Assembly: GCA_022749755.1 (NCBI GenBank)
Contig: CM040441.1
Location: forward strand, 10,913,475-10,977,474
Source: Azadirachta indica
Lineage: Eukaryota; Streptophyta; Magnoliopsida; Sapindales; Meliaceae
Direction: 5' to 3'
DNA: 64,000 nucleotides
Shown: positions 36,517 to 50,500 of the stretch, piece by piece
How the letters are laid out: every line of letters begins with the position of its first letter
How positions within the stretch are numbered: the first letter of the stretch is position 1
Position numbers and translations under genes: made by a program
The notes under the pieces: model-generated
Told to the model about the DNA's origin: nothing
Seen by the model: the letters and a program-made list of their open reading frames with translations, nothing else
Database searches by the model: none

Positions 36517-37401
36517 GCCTTGTATACCCCAGACCAATTAGCTTCTCCACCAACTTCTTCTCTACATCTGCCTAAATCCGAATAAACAAAAAATATAATA
36601 AACACAATATTCTAACTCATCAACGCATCGAAAGAGTGAACAATCCAAAACCCAAAACCAAACTATTCTACAGGGTAAAAAACCACTAAAATAAATTTGC
36701 TACAGAGAGAGAAACCAAACCTCAAGCAACGGACTATTCTTGGGGATATTGCAAACCAAAATTACATTGAGACCAGTCTTTAACACTGCCATGAATATCA
36801 GCATTAGCCAACACAGCTAAAGCCAAAGGGGAAACAAAAAAAAAGTTACAGGATAAAGAACATAAAATACTATCCAGTTCAATTCCATAATAATAATATA
36901 CCAATTCTCCGAGCAATGCCAGATCCTGTATTATCAGAAACTCCTCCAAGTATTGAAGTAACACTCACAGTTTTGTTCTGTGCATAGATTACATTAACAG
37001 AATTACTATTACTAGTGACAAAATTTAATTTATTAATCTCGTTAAAATGGAAAACTTACAGGACGTGTGGTTGCAGCTGCATATACGTGTCCAAATTTCG
37101 CAGAGTTACAACCAATCCAAGCATATATCTGCGAAATTAAAATTAAACTCATTGTTAATATTATTATTATTTATCTGCTTATATGTATATTTATTTTGCA
37201 GTTGGAAAAGTGTACCTGATTGGGAAGATGGATGATCTGGAAATGGACGGCGACGTCATTGACAAGGTCGGAGAAGCAAGTGATTTGCACGCCGCTACAA
37301 TCACCAGAACCAGCAGCGTTTTCCTGTGTTGAACTTTCGTTAACTTTCAAGGCTCTGATGGAGTTGGCGAGTTGGTCTGGAGACGAAACTTCCTCCGCCA
37401 T
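36503..37401 (-). CDS. Proteasome assembly chaperone 4 (PAC4/PSMG4-like)
   Basis: PAC3-PAC4 type chaperones guide assembly of the alpha ring of the 20S proteasome. Five exons (37216-37401, 37060-37128, 36902-36977, 36721-36785, 36503-36571) join in phase to 154 residues, a normal length for the family. The N-terminus MAEEVSSPDQLANSI is variable; the core is conserved: VHFQIIHLPNQIYAWIGCNS, HVYAAA, SVTSILGG, TGSGIARRIV and GYTR near the end. All junctions are GT-AG. The stop codon sits in a minisatellite. The assignment rests on remembered resemblance of the core motifs. Confidence 0.85.
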
Positions 37402-38278
37402 GAGAATAGAACCTTCAAATTTGCAACTGTGTGATTATGAATATCCCGAAATCACTTTGTATCTCGGTTTCTGCAAGAGTTCCCCTTGATCTTTCCTCGG
37501 CACGAAACCGCTCAATTTTATTTTATTTTGGCATTTCTGTGCAACACGCACAACATGGGTCAACTTAATCGCCAATAATATTCTGGCACGTCATCAGTCA
37601 AAAGGAGATTTATTTCTTCTTCTTCAAATTTGCGTCCCCTTTTCTGTAATTCGATTGTTAGCCATTAGTGCATATAAAACTATAAGAACCCTGCAAGAGT
37701 CATTGGTATTTTATTCTCTTTTCTTTAATAATTGTCAAATATCAGTCTATGCTTTTGAATGTTGATCCCCACCAATTCTCTAACTTTCTCCATTGTAATT
37801 GTAATTTTTAGCTCTTTTACTATAATTTTTTACTTATAAATTAAAAATAAAAATGCAACCAAAAGGTAGTAATTACCAAAAAAGAAAAAAAATTCTTAGA
37901 GTTGAAACGACTGTTAGGAAGATAAATGGTAGACATGGCATTACACCATTTTATTTATAATTACATTTTAATTTTACTCCATCCAGGAGATAGTCAAAAA
38001 AAAAAAAGTGAAAATGGAAGTTTAATCCCTCAATTTCGCTCTCTCTCCATTTATATACCCTAACAAATTACAAATGTGGAGTATTTTATAATTTCATAAT
38101 TTAATGTACAATAATAGGTCTTAAAGTTTCAACATACACAATACAAGAAAAATATTTCAACTGAAATTTAAAAAAAAACAAAAATGAATCGTTTAAATAA
38201 AAAAAGACATCTTATTCTCTCAGCCCTAAGACAAAACAACTCTTCAAATTTCAAAGGATATTAACATAAAAGGCATTT
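37402..38278. other. Region between PAC4 start and GFS12 3' end
   Basis: PAC4 promoter at the left and the GFS12 3' UTR at the right; the middle is A/T-rich with poly-A runs and no gene seen. Confidence 0.5.
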
Positions 38279-41200
38279 CTAGCAGCAGATTCTTAGATAA
38301 CCATCTTCTGTTCCAACAAGAAACAAACGCGAAAAGGGAAGAATACTTATACTTGACAACACAGACAAGTTCTTCATGCCATGATCCGCCATGAACAGTT
38401 TTTGAGGTACAAGCCGATGCTGTCCATCCTGCAACACAGTAGCCTAAGAAAAAGACCCAAGTTAAGAAGCAAAAATGGTAACAGCATCACAATGTAAAGA
38501 TAAAATGGTGTAATGCATATAGAAGCATGTTAAGAACATTCACTGAGATGCATGCATGTTCATAAAGAAGGAATATTGTGAAAATTTGTATAATATATAG
38601 ATTTTCTACCAGCCTAATATTTGCCAAAGCAAGCATGGAAGAATTATATTGTTGTTTTACTTACTTCGTCAGCAGATTTAGATAACGAGGAAAGTCCAAT
38701 CTTATTTTTGGAAATCGAAATGACATCCTGGCCCCAGACAGAGAAACTGGAAATTCCATCCCTGTGACCTTTGAAAACAATGGGTTGTGATGGCCAATTC
38801 CTGGAAGCATTATAAAACAATACAGAAAATCAGATAGGATGATAAAGATACATGGTGGAATAGTTGCATATTTTCTTTATATTGTTAGTCAGAGGAATGC
38901 TTGGATTATCAGAGCAAGAATTACCAAAAAGTTAAGAATTTAAATCGGCGAATAGTAAGGCTAAACTGAGGATAGGAATCATCCAAGTCTAAAGTGTCAG
39001 ATGAGCATGAAAAAGATAGCCTATAAATCACAAAATGTGCCTTGACATTTTGATATTGAACACATTGCTCAAGACGAGAATTTCTTAACCATGTTTCTTT
39101 TCCATTGCCTCTCCCAACTTTAATGCAATGCAGTTGCATAACCATGTAAATCTGGACAACTAAATTCTTAACGCAGAGAAGGCTGAGAGGAAAGCAAACA
39201 AAAACATAGGCAAAAGGTAAGAAGAAAAGACACAATTGGGAAGGATTTTACCAAGAACACAACTCTAGATAGAGCTAATGGGCCAAAAGGTACTAATGCA
39301 TCCAATCCCCAATAGTTTTTAACAAAAATTTCTTTGGTTGTGAGATGCTTAAAAATGTCACAAGAATCAACCTGTAATGTGACTAGAATATCTCAAAGCT
39401 CAGATCATTGATGGATGTTAATTAGTTAGGAATTTAAAGAATTCATAGAAAATTTTTGAATTACCTTCTCAAGTCCCAAATGCGCAAAGTCTTGTCAAGG
39501 GAACTGGATACAAGCAAATGGTCCTCTGGTGCAGACAACTACAAACATGGAAGACTAATGAAACTCAATTAACAGAAAAGGAAAATATTGTTTTCTTCTC
39601 TTTCAGATTATGCATACCTTTGTTATATATCCATCATGAGCTCGCCAAGAGGCAATAACATTTCCACTCCTGACATCAAATAGCCTACATTGACCAGAAC
39701 TTAGTCCAGCTGCAATCCACGATGGCGAGGCAACAGCTCCACCTGCTAGCATTTTGTCGGAACCGCATGAGCATATGGCAGAGACAAGAGAAGGGAAACC
39801 TGATTCAGTAGGTTCACTTCTCCACAAATGAAGCTTTTGACCTTGGGCAATATCAATAAACCTGATTCACATAAATTAAAAAAATGGCAAAATGAATTTC
39901 ATTATTACTATATTTCTTGTTTCTATCAACAATAACCACTAACCTGAGAGAACCATTTCCAGTGCCAACTACAAGCCTCTCAACACATTCTACATGATGC
40001 AGACAAGTGTACAAGCTCCCGTCAAATGCACTTGATAATATTCCACCTGATAGAGTATTGGTGTTCAGCATATTGACCTGGTCAGTATTAATTTTTGTAA
40101 CAGAAGATAAATGACTTCCTAGATTTGTAGAATCCATGGATTGTTCGGAAAATACTGATATAAGTTTTCCTGTTTGGCTACTCCAAACATGGACGGTTCC
40201 ATCACAAGATGCTATCCTTCCGCTTGATGATAAGACACAAATGTCGTTTACAACCTAAAAGTTACACAAACAATTAGAAGCATAATCATAATCACAATGT
40301 TTTTCCAGAAAGTGATTTATGCAGGTGTAATTGCTAAAACTTATAAGAGAGTTCCAAGTTACAAACAACATAAATAGGAAAAACCAACCTCTTCGTGGCC
40401 ATGATAGCTCGATACACAATTTATTCTAGTCAGTTCCCACTTCTGCACAGTTCCTTTGAATCCTGGACCAATACCTGCAGTGAAAACTGTACACTCATCC
40501 TGGCAAACTGCTAGAGATCTTAATGCTCCATGATGTGCACGGATTGACGATATAATTGATGCTTTTATCTTCCATGGAAACTCATCCTTCAGACCCCCTA
40601 CCCGTCCAATAAAGTCTGGTCCATCCCAACCAGCAGCTGGATTAGGGAACCAAGACCAAGGCTCATGCTTCATTAAGTTAGAGGATGCTTCTTGCCTGTC
40701 AACTGAACTCCGTTGAGTGTCATAAACCCATCTCTGAGGCATCAAGTTTTTGGCACCTCTACTCCCTTGTGATTGCGGAATCGACCATCCAACCCCATTA
40801 AGCAACAGTTTAGCAGGATTGTACTCAGAGGTTGAGCCCTTACCCATTAGAGGTCTTTTAGCAGTTATGCTCTCTGCACCAATTCGAGATGATTCTCCTG
40901 TATATTCCCACTGAATCATAACAGTTTCAGAAATATGAGACACAAAAAAGTCTATGCGTGCCAGTACACAGTGCTCAAATATCCAATGCAATGAACCCAT
41001 GGTACTCTTGCGAGATGAAGGTCACGTACCTTCCAATTATGATATCGTAAAAGAAACTGCTCAAGAAGTAACCACGTAGCACAACACTGACGAAGTTTCT
41101 CTATACCAAGAAGAGATGCAAAAGAAGGATAAAGAAGCAACCTGCAAATGTCCAAAATCAACATAAACTACAGGTGTGCAAGAATTAGCGGTGACGGTCA

Positions 41201-44200
41201 GGAAAATAATTCTATGCTACATTGACTTCTAAGCAAATAGCATGAACTTTGACTAGCACCCACACAAGATCCATCCGGCTTTCAATTTGACACTCCCCCT
41301 CAGCTTTTGGTTTGGGAATCTTCCAGCTTCTACCTAGAGAACCAGACCCACTGGGAGTTTCCTGTGAGAAAGCAAGCTCATCAAATAGTTCTTTAAGGCG
41401 TGGAAGAACATGCAGTGCTGTCAGGTCTGGTCCAATCCGCTGACAAATTGCCACGAGAGTAGAAGCAGCAACCTGGATTATAAAGGCATTTTATATTAGT
41501 GAAACTCTAGCGCTACTTTTGATGGCATGTGAAATGCACAAAATAATGATTATGAGAATATCTTGATGAACAGTTATGGAACATAAGAACCTGATAACTG
41601 AATCAGATTTCAACAAAAGATTTTAATAAGTCTAATGTTTTCCCAAATTATACCTACACTAAGACATCCACAGAGAACAAAGCATATTATGGATCTCATG
41701 GATGTTGCATGGCAGATATATGTTTCATGCAACTTCATGCGACCACAAGTGTGTTGGTTGCCTCATTAAGGAAGAAAAAGCTCACATGCCTCAAGTATGT
41801 CTGAAATTAGCTATTAAAGCACTTTGAATTAGCCATAAAATGCATGATGCCCTTTTCTTTTTGTGTAGTCCACATTGTACCACCAGAAAAATGTTTGGGA
41901 CATTAGTGCAGCCGATTTACCCCAAAAAAGAAAAAAATTAACTTCAGCTTTTTGCTGTGGCATTTAATCATGAGGAAGAGAAAAACTCCATGTTACAACA
42001 GAACAAAGAAGAGAAATGCTACAAAAACTGTTCAAAACCAATGAAGACCAAAGACGTGATTGGTATTCAAGTGTTGTGGCTCCTCCTACGAAATTAAAGG
42101 TACTAGCTATCAATTGGATATTTGGTAAATAAATTTTATAATAATAATAAATTATGACAAAATTTTCTTATTTTAATATTTTAATTCCTGATATATTCAG
42201 GTGTTAAAACCAAAGGTTAGAGACTAAATTGTTAAAATTTTCACAATCATGTCAACTTATAAATTTTCAAATTTTACAGAGACTAAGATGTTATTATCCA
42301 GCTCTGGAAAAAATCCCAAAAAATTAGTTAGCGAACTTCTGGGAGCACTGGGCATCTGCAGCAGCGCAGAAGCCAGCGCTCCCAAATGTGCCCGAACTGC
42401 ATTGCAAATGAAAAAAAGAAAATATAGAAATTTGAAAAACCTGAAGAACTGTAATTTCCAAATTTGCATGCATGAGAACCATAACATGGAGGCAGTTTTG
42501 ATCCTGCACAATCATGGGATATAGATGATTAAATTTTAAACATCATCCCCGCAATGTAAATTTAAAGTGAACTAAAATGGAATTTAAAACCACTGCGATA
42601 CTTCTATGAGCTCCTTCACAACCACCTCCCTTGGTAAGAATGCAACTAGACCATCTAATGTCATTAGACATTCAATAAGAGAAAAAGTACTCCAGCTCTG
42701 TACTGGCTCAGACTTATTCATATGCGGCATATCGATACTGGAACGAGCAACATGTTTTAGCAGTGGTATCATCTGTCTGATGATAAACGTCTCCCCCAAA
42801 AGACCACCTACCAAGTCAAAGCACAGTCGTAGCTTAGAAGATGAGCATGAAATTACCACAAAGGACATCAGTCCCACAGCCCATTGAACCGAATATACCA
42901 ATTCTAACCAGCGCATCTATTCCATCAGGGCAGATTCCTCTCCCAAAGCATTGAATTAGAGGGAGGATTGTCTGCAATGAGACTCAAAGGTCATTAAACG
43001 ATAAACATAAGACAATTCCATGTCTATGCACATATAGAAGAACAAGGAATGAACTGGCTAATCTAAAAGCCTCCTGTTAATTCATAGAACTGAGAACCTG
43101 AGAATAGTTTAACCTGATGAACTGTTATCGGTACACCAAGCTCTTCACTAGAGCCAATAAGCAGCACGGAAGCAGCAGAAGCTGAACTCTTATGAGGAGC
43201 AACATACAAATTTGATATGACCAGAGGATGTATTGTTTCCAGGTAGGCTTGCTTACCAATCCTGTTCCATATCTCTCGCACAAATGAGTCTTGAAGAAGA
43301 GAAACCTTCAAATGTGAGTAACCTGTTGTCTGAAATAAGTGACTTGATGAGTAGTAATTCAAAAGTAAATGTCTCACACAAACAGAGATGTGGAAAAATA
43401 AAGTTCATGACTAGCCTGCAAAATCTTCTGGATAACAGGCAAGATCATTGTCTTCACAGCTTTTGGTGACAAGCATTTTATGAATTCTTTTAGCAGTATG
43501 CATGCCCATTCGGCTTCCGCATCTGACAAAGGAGAGAATACAAGTGGTAAACAGTACGGGGCAGACATTTCAGCCGCAAAGGACCCCATTGCTTTAAGGG
43601 CTCCTTGTTTTGCAAAATTTGCAGCATATTGAAGGCGAGATCCATCTTTTGCCATAAGCTGAAGTGGGGCAACAAAAAGGTAGGTCGACTTGACTGTTGT
43701 GGGAAAATAGGGAGATTCTAGAAGACTTTTGGCTGATGGCCTCCTAATTAATTTATTCAACAGAAATAAATTAAAGTTCTGAAATGTAATTAAACTAAAT
43801 AATGCATACAAGATAGATAAAATAAAGAAGCATAATTGCAAAACATCTAATCCCCTAATTGCCAAAAGGGAAATTAAACCGGACCTTGTCCAGTCCTTTG
43901 TGATGCATGCTTCAGCAAGTATTCTTGTGTCAGGAGAAAGTTCCTGCATCACCCCAGGGAAGACACCATTTTCCAAGTACATGCCCAATGAGGTTGAATC
44001 AAAAAGTGGCCTCCTCAGATGGAGTTCTGCCAAGATACAACCAATAGAAAATATATCCTTTGCAACACCTTCAGAGAAAGTTCTTGAATAAGATGATTTC
44101 TGCCGCCAAAGGAGTAATTCCTGATATTCCATGGAACCTTCATCCTCCATTTGTAAATGCTCAAGAAGATATTCCAAATCAATATCAGATGGCATCACAT

Positions 44201-46792
44201 GGTAACTGCCATTGTCAAATGGATTGGAAATACTTCCTTTAATACTCTCACTTGAAAACTCTTCTGCAGGATACATGTGCATTGCAAATTTTTCTTGATA
44301 GCTATAATACAGAGGGCTTAAATGTCTTGCATATTCAACAAAAGCAGATGCTACTTCTAGTTCTTGCAAATAGGCTGTTTCAGAGAGGAGAGAACTTCCA
44401 TTATCCACTTCATTTACTTGGCATGTAGACTTAGACAGACTGTTCCTTGACCCTTTTTTCCAGATAGCACCTTGTCGTGCAGGATGTGGTTGAGTAAAAA
44501 GTTGACGGCGTCCAACTGACTTTGGCTTTGTTGGCTCTTGCGAAGGTAGCATAACATTCTTTGCATCAATTGCTGCCTGCCCTGACATTTTGTACCCAAA
44601 GGTGATATCAATCCAATGATGGATTTGACTTGAGACTCGATCAGTTTCTAAAGCATCTCGATGCAATTTTATAAATTCCTCAGGACTACAAGCCCATGGA
44701 GGTACAGCCAAATCAGTCATACCAGAGTGTACAGAATAAAAAATTTGGGGATCACAGTAAAATTCAGGGATGCACTCATCAGGGGTCCACTGATAAAGTC
44801 TTTGCATGGTAGAAGGATATTCATTAGGTTCATAAACAGAACGCACGGCCATGCGCAAAACACTCAGTGGTAGCCTCCTAGCTTTATAACTGCAAACAGC
44901 CAATTCAGAAAGACATTCATCCGATACATGATGTGGAATTTCAGATGTTGAATAGGTGAAGTCCAACTGCTCATCTCCTTTTGCCAATCGCCATTTGCTC
45001 TTGCTTAGGTCCCTCCACCCTAAGTCAGAATTCTCATCAGGTTTTGTACTAAAATCTATTACCCATGGCATTACCATATGAAATGTATAGTCCCCCCACC
45101 TTCTTCCAGCTAATTTATTTAGGAAGAGTAGATACTCAAAATTACTCAACTCGCCTCTCCACCATTGGCTGAATGCAGCATGCCAGTCCATAAACGGGGA
45201 AAGCTTTAAATCAGCATAAAGACCTTGAGATGAACAACGCTTTATGCAGCAGCCCATCATTGAGGAGGTAGGGATGATGCTTCCACCATCTCTTGAACTT
45301 AAATTCAATCCTAACAAAGGTTTATCGCAGATGCACAGCCAAGACCAGCATGAATCAGTCAACATTACACTATCTGGGCATATATTGCCATGAGTAATAT
45401 CTAAACCATGTAAGTGAGCCAGGGCAGACAGCAGCTGATACATTAGAAACCTTATATGCCAATCCGATTTTAACACATTTGGGCTGAAATGAAGAATATT
45501 TTCCAAGGTATATGGAGTTTTTGGAAGAACCAAAGTAATATAACCAGGTGTTTTCAGCAAGCCAAGGACTGGAACTATGTTTGGATGCCTCAGGCAACCA
45601 GGGATGCCGCTGTCATCAAGTGAAGGTACCCCAATCAGACGAAGAAAATTTATACTGTCTCGCCCAGATGCTTTCCCTTTAATGAGGAGATTGAGCGAAC
45701 CCAATATGTGATCTTCAAGACACCCAGACAAAAAATTAGAAGCTAGCTCTTCGAAGACAGAATAAGAACAAACACCGACATGTGCAATTGGGAACAGTGC
45801 AGTTACTGTTCTTGAGCAAGAGAACCTTCCAAAATGATTACAGATCAAAGTTCCATATCCTATACCATCTCGGGTTCCTCCACCATTTGACAGAGATTCA
45901 TTCTGTAATGAATCCGTTGAAGCAGCTTGTTCACTGTTAATTCCAACAATATCCTTTGCCCTATCTTGATTATCACTTCCTCCATTATTCTCCAATACAT
46001 ATTCATTACTGCCAATTTAAAAATAAAATTTCTACAATCACATATCATCTTTCCATCTTGAATTTCATTTTACATAATAATAATCAACATCTTCACACAG
46101 ACTAATGCTGAACATTACCAAGGTTACGTTTGGTACTATTATCTTCTACTTTAACTTTGAATAAGCATAATAGCTAAAGCATTTAGGTTTGGGATTGAGG
46201 TGCTCTCAGTTTGAAGCTACAATCGTTATGGAATGAAATCACAGAAAAGTGAGTAATCCCGAGTAAAAGTTAATGTTAACTAAATAGTTTTTTAACTGTA
46301 GTAGAGCCTCAACAACTCGATCCCAAACCTACTCTATATTAGATTTCTTATAATATATAGAACAATCAACATACATCTAATCTTTGTCAATTCAACTAAC
46401 TTGATCTAGCCACATAATTCAAAATACTAACCAAACATGCTATTAAAAATACCAATCTTACACGTATTTGGTGAGACAATCGTGTGCGCGACTCTGCAGG
46501 TACACCAAAACGAACTGAGAAGCCGAAGGACTTTCGCCACTAGAATTGTTCATCTGCAAAATCACCACATCGTTCCAAATTATAACACGCAATTAACAAA
46601 TCAACGCTATATTTACACATCCAGAGGGTGGAAGGAAACCTGAACTACAGCAGAGGAGGCAAAAGGGAGAGGAGAAGGAGAGATGCCATAAGAGAAAATG
46701 AGTTGATCAGAGAAATCTGCATTTATTCGACGATGGAGACAGTCTAAGCAAATTTGCAGGTGCTGCTGTTCTCCGTGTTCTTCTTCGTCCAT
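38279..46792 (-). CDS. GFS12: GFS12-type BEACH-domain protein with pseudokinase and WD40 repeats
   Basis: BEACH proteins act in membrane traffic; Arabidopsis GFS12 is linked to vacuolar protein sorting. Sixteen exons join in phase to about 1675 residues from ATG 46792. Domains: kinase N-lobe-like region (residues about 220-310, RHPNIVPVLGLL, LAHLHGLDITHGN), BEACH (about 364-565, NFEYLLFLNKLAGRRW, DECIPEFYCDP, WIDITFGYK), kinase C-lobe-like region (about 728-800, DIFSIGCILAELHLRRPLFD), a helical repeat region, and WD40 repeats (exons 11-16, for example SLDKTLRIWDLR). HRD is replaced by HGN and the DFG position reads CDKP, so it is not an active kinase. The intron after 43416 uses a GC donor. 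The third intron (43744-43884) is stop-free and divisible by three. A GFS12 orthologue is likely. Confidence 0.93.
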
Positions 46793-47578
46793 GTCGTTTA
46801 CTTTCCCGGCTTCAATTTCCCTCCATTTTTCACTCTGTAATTCGACAACGTTTTGAGACTTTTAAGCTGATAGTTGAATGTACGTTGATCTTTATTTTGA
46901 ACGATCGGTGCCAACGGTACCGGTTACGGGAAACCTAGACGATAATATTGTATGTCGAGCATGAAACGCAGCGTTTCAGAATTGAACTGATTCTGCCACT
47001 AGTTGCCAGTAAATTCTTTAGTAGACGGGCGGGCCCAAATTTAAAACGTGGGAAGTCCTATGTATGAGTCTGCCTTTGGCACCCAAAATCAGGCGTCCTA
47101 AGTCGGACGGAACTCAAAATGTCGAATATTAATTAAAAAAAAAAAGTAATTCGCGGTAAGTAACATTTAATATTCAAATACATAAATAATAAAAAGCAAT
47201 ATTTGCAGTATAATGGGCTCATCACATGCATATAATTAAATTTAATTAAAAATTAAATTACTCCAGCAGACAACCCAACAATAATTATTAAAAATATAAC
47301 ATGCAGAAATTCGTTTTGAATGACTAGGTTGGGTGTTTCGGCAGTATAATATTTTATTTTGAATACTTGTCGGAGAAGAACGCATTGGATAAAATGTTTG
47401 TTAGGAGTTCTTTTCTAGCAAATACTTTTTAAGTGCTTTTATTAGAAAAAAAATACTTTTTAAGTGAATAAATTGTATCCATAATCATGGGATAGATAAG
47501 GTTTCCTCCCATTGCTACCCGTCTGTTTGAATTCTATTTATAGTCGATACAATCCATAAAAACAAGCATAACTAAAAT
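46793..47578. other. GFS12 promoter and spacer to the KAPA synthase gene
   Basis: Head-to-tail spacing of 786 bp. No gene or clear repeat beyond A/T-rich sequence. Confidence 0.5.
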
Positions 47579-50500
47579 CTATAACTTGGCAAATGCATTT
47601 GAGCTACGGTAGTTAATGCCTTCAAAGTTGATACAACCAGTGATTGCAGTTACGAGCTTCTTTATATCATCGGTTGTGTGCACTGCAGTTAGGGTTACTC
47701 GTAACCTAATAAAGAAGTTAAGAAAGAAGGGATTAATCATTGAACAATTCAACACAGACATATTTGCAACATGAATGACAGTGCCTACTAAATCTGCCTA
47801 GGTTGGTTCAATCTAACTAACATCATTTAGAGGGCCGAAAACATCCCACATGGATTTCAAGTATTAAAGGAACTATGAAGGAACTGTACAAACCTGCATG
47901 AGTTGGCAGGCACTGTTGGGGGTCTGATTGCAGTCACATGAAAACCAGATTTTAGCAAATACCTGTTCCATGAAGATTGAGACAGTTAGAAGTTGCTTTA
48001 CCATTAAATTCTAATCACACAAAAAGAGAGAGAAAGAGGAGAAACCGGCTAGCTTGCAGGGCCTTCTCTTCACTTCCTACTATAAGAGATATTATGGGGC
48101 TTGTGATGGGGATTCCAGTAAGAGCATGGAAATCTTGCACCCGGTTCCAAATTGCCCTTCTGCGCCATGTTTCCTTTTTTGCCACAATAACAGCAGCTGC
48201 TAAGTTGTACTTATTTTGTCAACGACAGAAAATACCATAACCAGAAGGCAATGCCCACAATTATAACAGATACACGAGCTCTAATATCATACTTTTGACG
48301 GTGTACAGTAAATGATTGCTTAATATGTGACGTATCATTTTATAAATGAACAATCATACAACTAATAGACTCTTCATGCAACATTTCTTTCCCCCAAACA
48401 CAAGAAATAACAACTCATCATGTTATTGTATTACAATTTAAACATGTATACTACATACCATATGCCACTCACTATTACTCATCAGTGAAACTAACCAGAC
48501 AACGCAGAATGAGTATAAAAAATAAAATACTAATTAGTACACAACTCTACCTTAACTTAACTGAAAGGAAAACAATACTACTCTTTACCATGTGCAGCAG
48601 CAGCAATGGGAACTGGTGTAGCAGTTGAAAATATAAAAGAACGACCCCTAGATTGTACGAGTTTCTTCCATCTTCGGCTGTTCATATGGCATTTGAAAAT
48701 ATGTAAGTAATATAAGTACCATGACACATCATCACATAAATATAGTATGCATGTGCTTTAGCAGTTAAACATAGGGCATCTATAGAAACTCAGTCTTGAT
48801 TTACAATGCAAACGCTTATCTCACCAAGTGAAACAATTAAAAAAGGAAAGATGCAGGTATTTTATTGAGTAATAAATGACCTTGTTGCTGGCCACCAAGG
48901 GGCAAACATGCAAAAAAAGGATTGTACTGCTACCAGAGCCATAATGGTATGTGCAAATGAATTACCTGCACGCAATGAAACCACCATGACAACCTGCCGC
49001 CTTACTCAAAGTTCCAATGCATATGTCTACATCTTTTTCACAGTTAAATTCCTCAGCCACTCCCCCACCATTTTTTCCGCAAACAAATGTTCCATGAGCC
49101 TGAAAATAATCAGCATAGGAATTCTGAATAATTGGTAATATATACTTTAAGCACATATGCGAACAAGAAAAAAACAACTTCCTTGGTATCATTCACATGA
49201 CCAAACATGAACTACTCGATGATTGAGAATAAACAAACTTTTTAAAAACTGAAATTCTAGACCTTTTCCTCTAGCATGAATTTGAAGTTTTTAGCTGTCC
49301 AACAAATGCACGAGGTTGTACCCTGGCCATATGCCATGTGTACAACATAAACTCATAACAGATTCTTGAATGTAACACTGACTTACGTCATCTAAGACTA
49401 ACAAAAACCCATACTTCCTCCGAAGCTTTGCAAGTTCAACCACTGGTGCAAAGTCTCCATCCATACTAAACAAGCTGTAGAAAGTAGTGAATGAAGCATA
49501 TTTGTCAAGCCAATTAAATAAACACCAGTTAAAACACAGCTACTTTCAACAGTAAAGAAAAACTAGGTAATATATTAACATATTAGACTGATATATTTAT
49601 GAACACAATTGGCACAGCTACACTCTACACGTATCTATAAAGGTAAACAGTTCTAAAAGACTAAATGTGATCACTGCAGATAACTGCACTAATGTATGTT
49701 CTGTTGACCAAAAAAAAGGAAAAAAATTTTTTAAAAAAAAAAAAAAGAGCATCCATTTAAAACCTGAATAGTGTTGTCCAAGATCTATATAAGTTTTGTT
49801 AATTTTTCTTGGCCAAAAGGAGTATGAAAACAATGGTATTGAAAGAAGCAGTTCTAAAATATGAATACCTGTCTGTGACAACAACTTTTTTCTCCATGGA
49901 GCAAGCTGATCTGTCATAATACAAAAGCATTGTCATGATGAGAGCATGAGGTAGAAAAAATACATTGACAACTTAGAAATGAAAAATTAATCAAAAGGTG
50001 AAATCTTACAACAGTGAGTTGAGGTGTGACATGTCACAGTGTTTATATACAAAAACTTCTACACTTTTTGTTCGCTCAGCAAGAAGTATACCATCAATTA
50101 TTGATGCATGGTTTAGTGCATCCGAAAATATGGCAATTTTTTCATCCTTCAAAGGTTTTTCACCTACAGCCAGGAGAGAGGCAATGCTTCCAACTGCTAC
50201 CATCACAGCCATATTGGCTGAAAATCCTGTAGGACAAAGAAGACAATCCTAGAACACAAATTGCAACAAGAAATGGATCATTTTTTAGATGACTGATGAC
50301 TGTAGTAATTCAGTCACGGAAGAAAGAGTTGATATTCAAATGAACCAAATACACTGCAAGAGACTTTTACCTCCTTGGAATCAAATTGTTCATACGTCTC
50401 AATAAACATAAAAATATATTTCACATTTTGTAATCCATTGTCTGGAAAGTGAATATCACTTGTATCCAATAATAAAAGGGCATTGACCCACTTAACAAGT

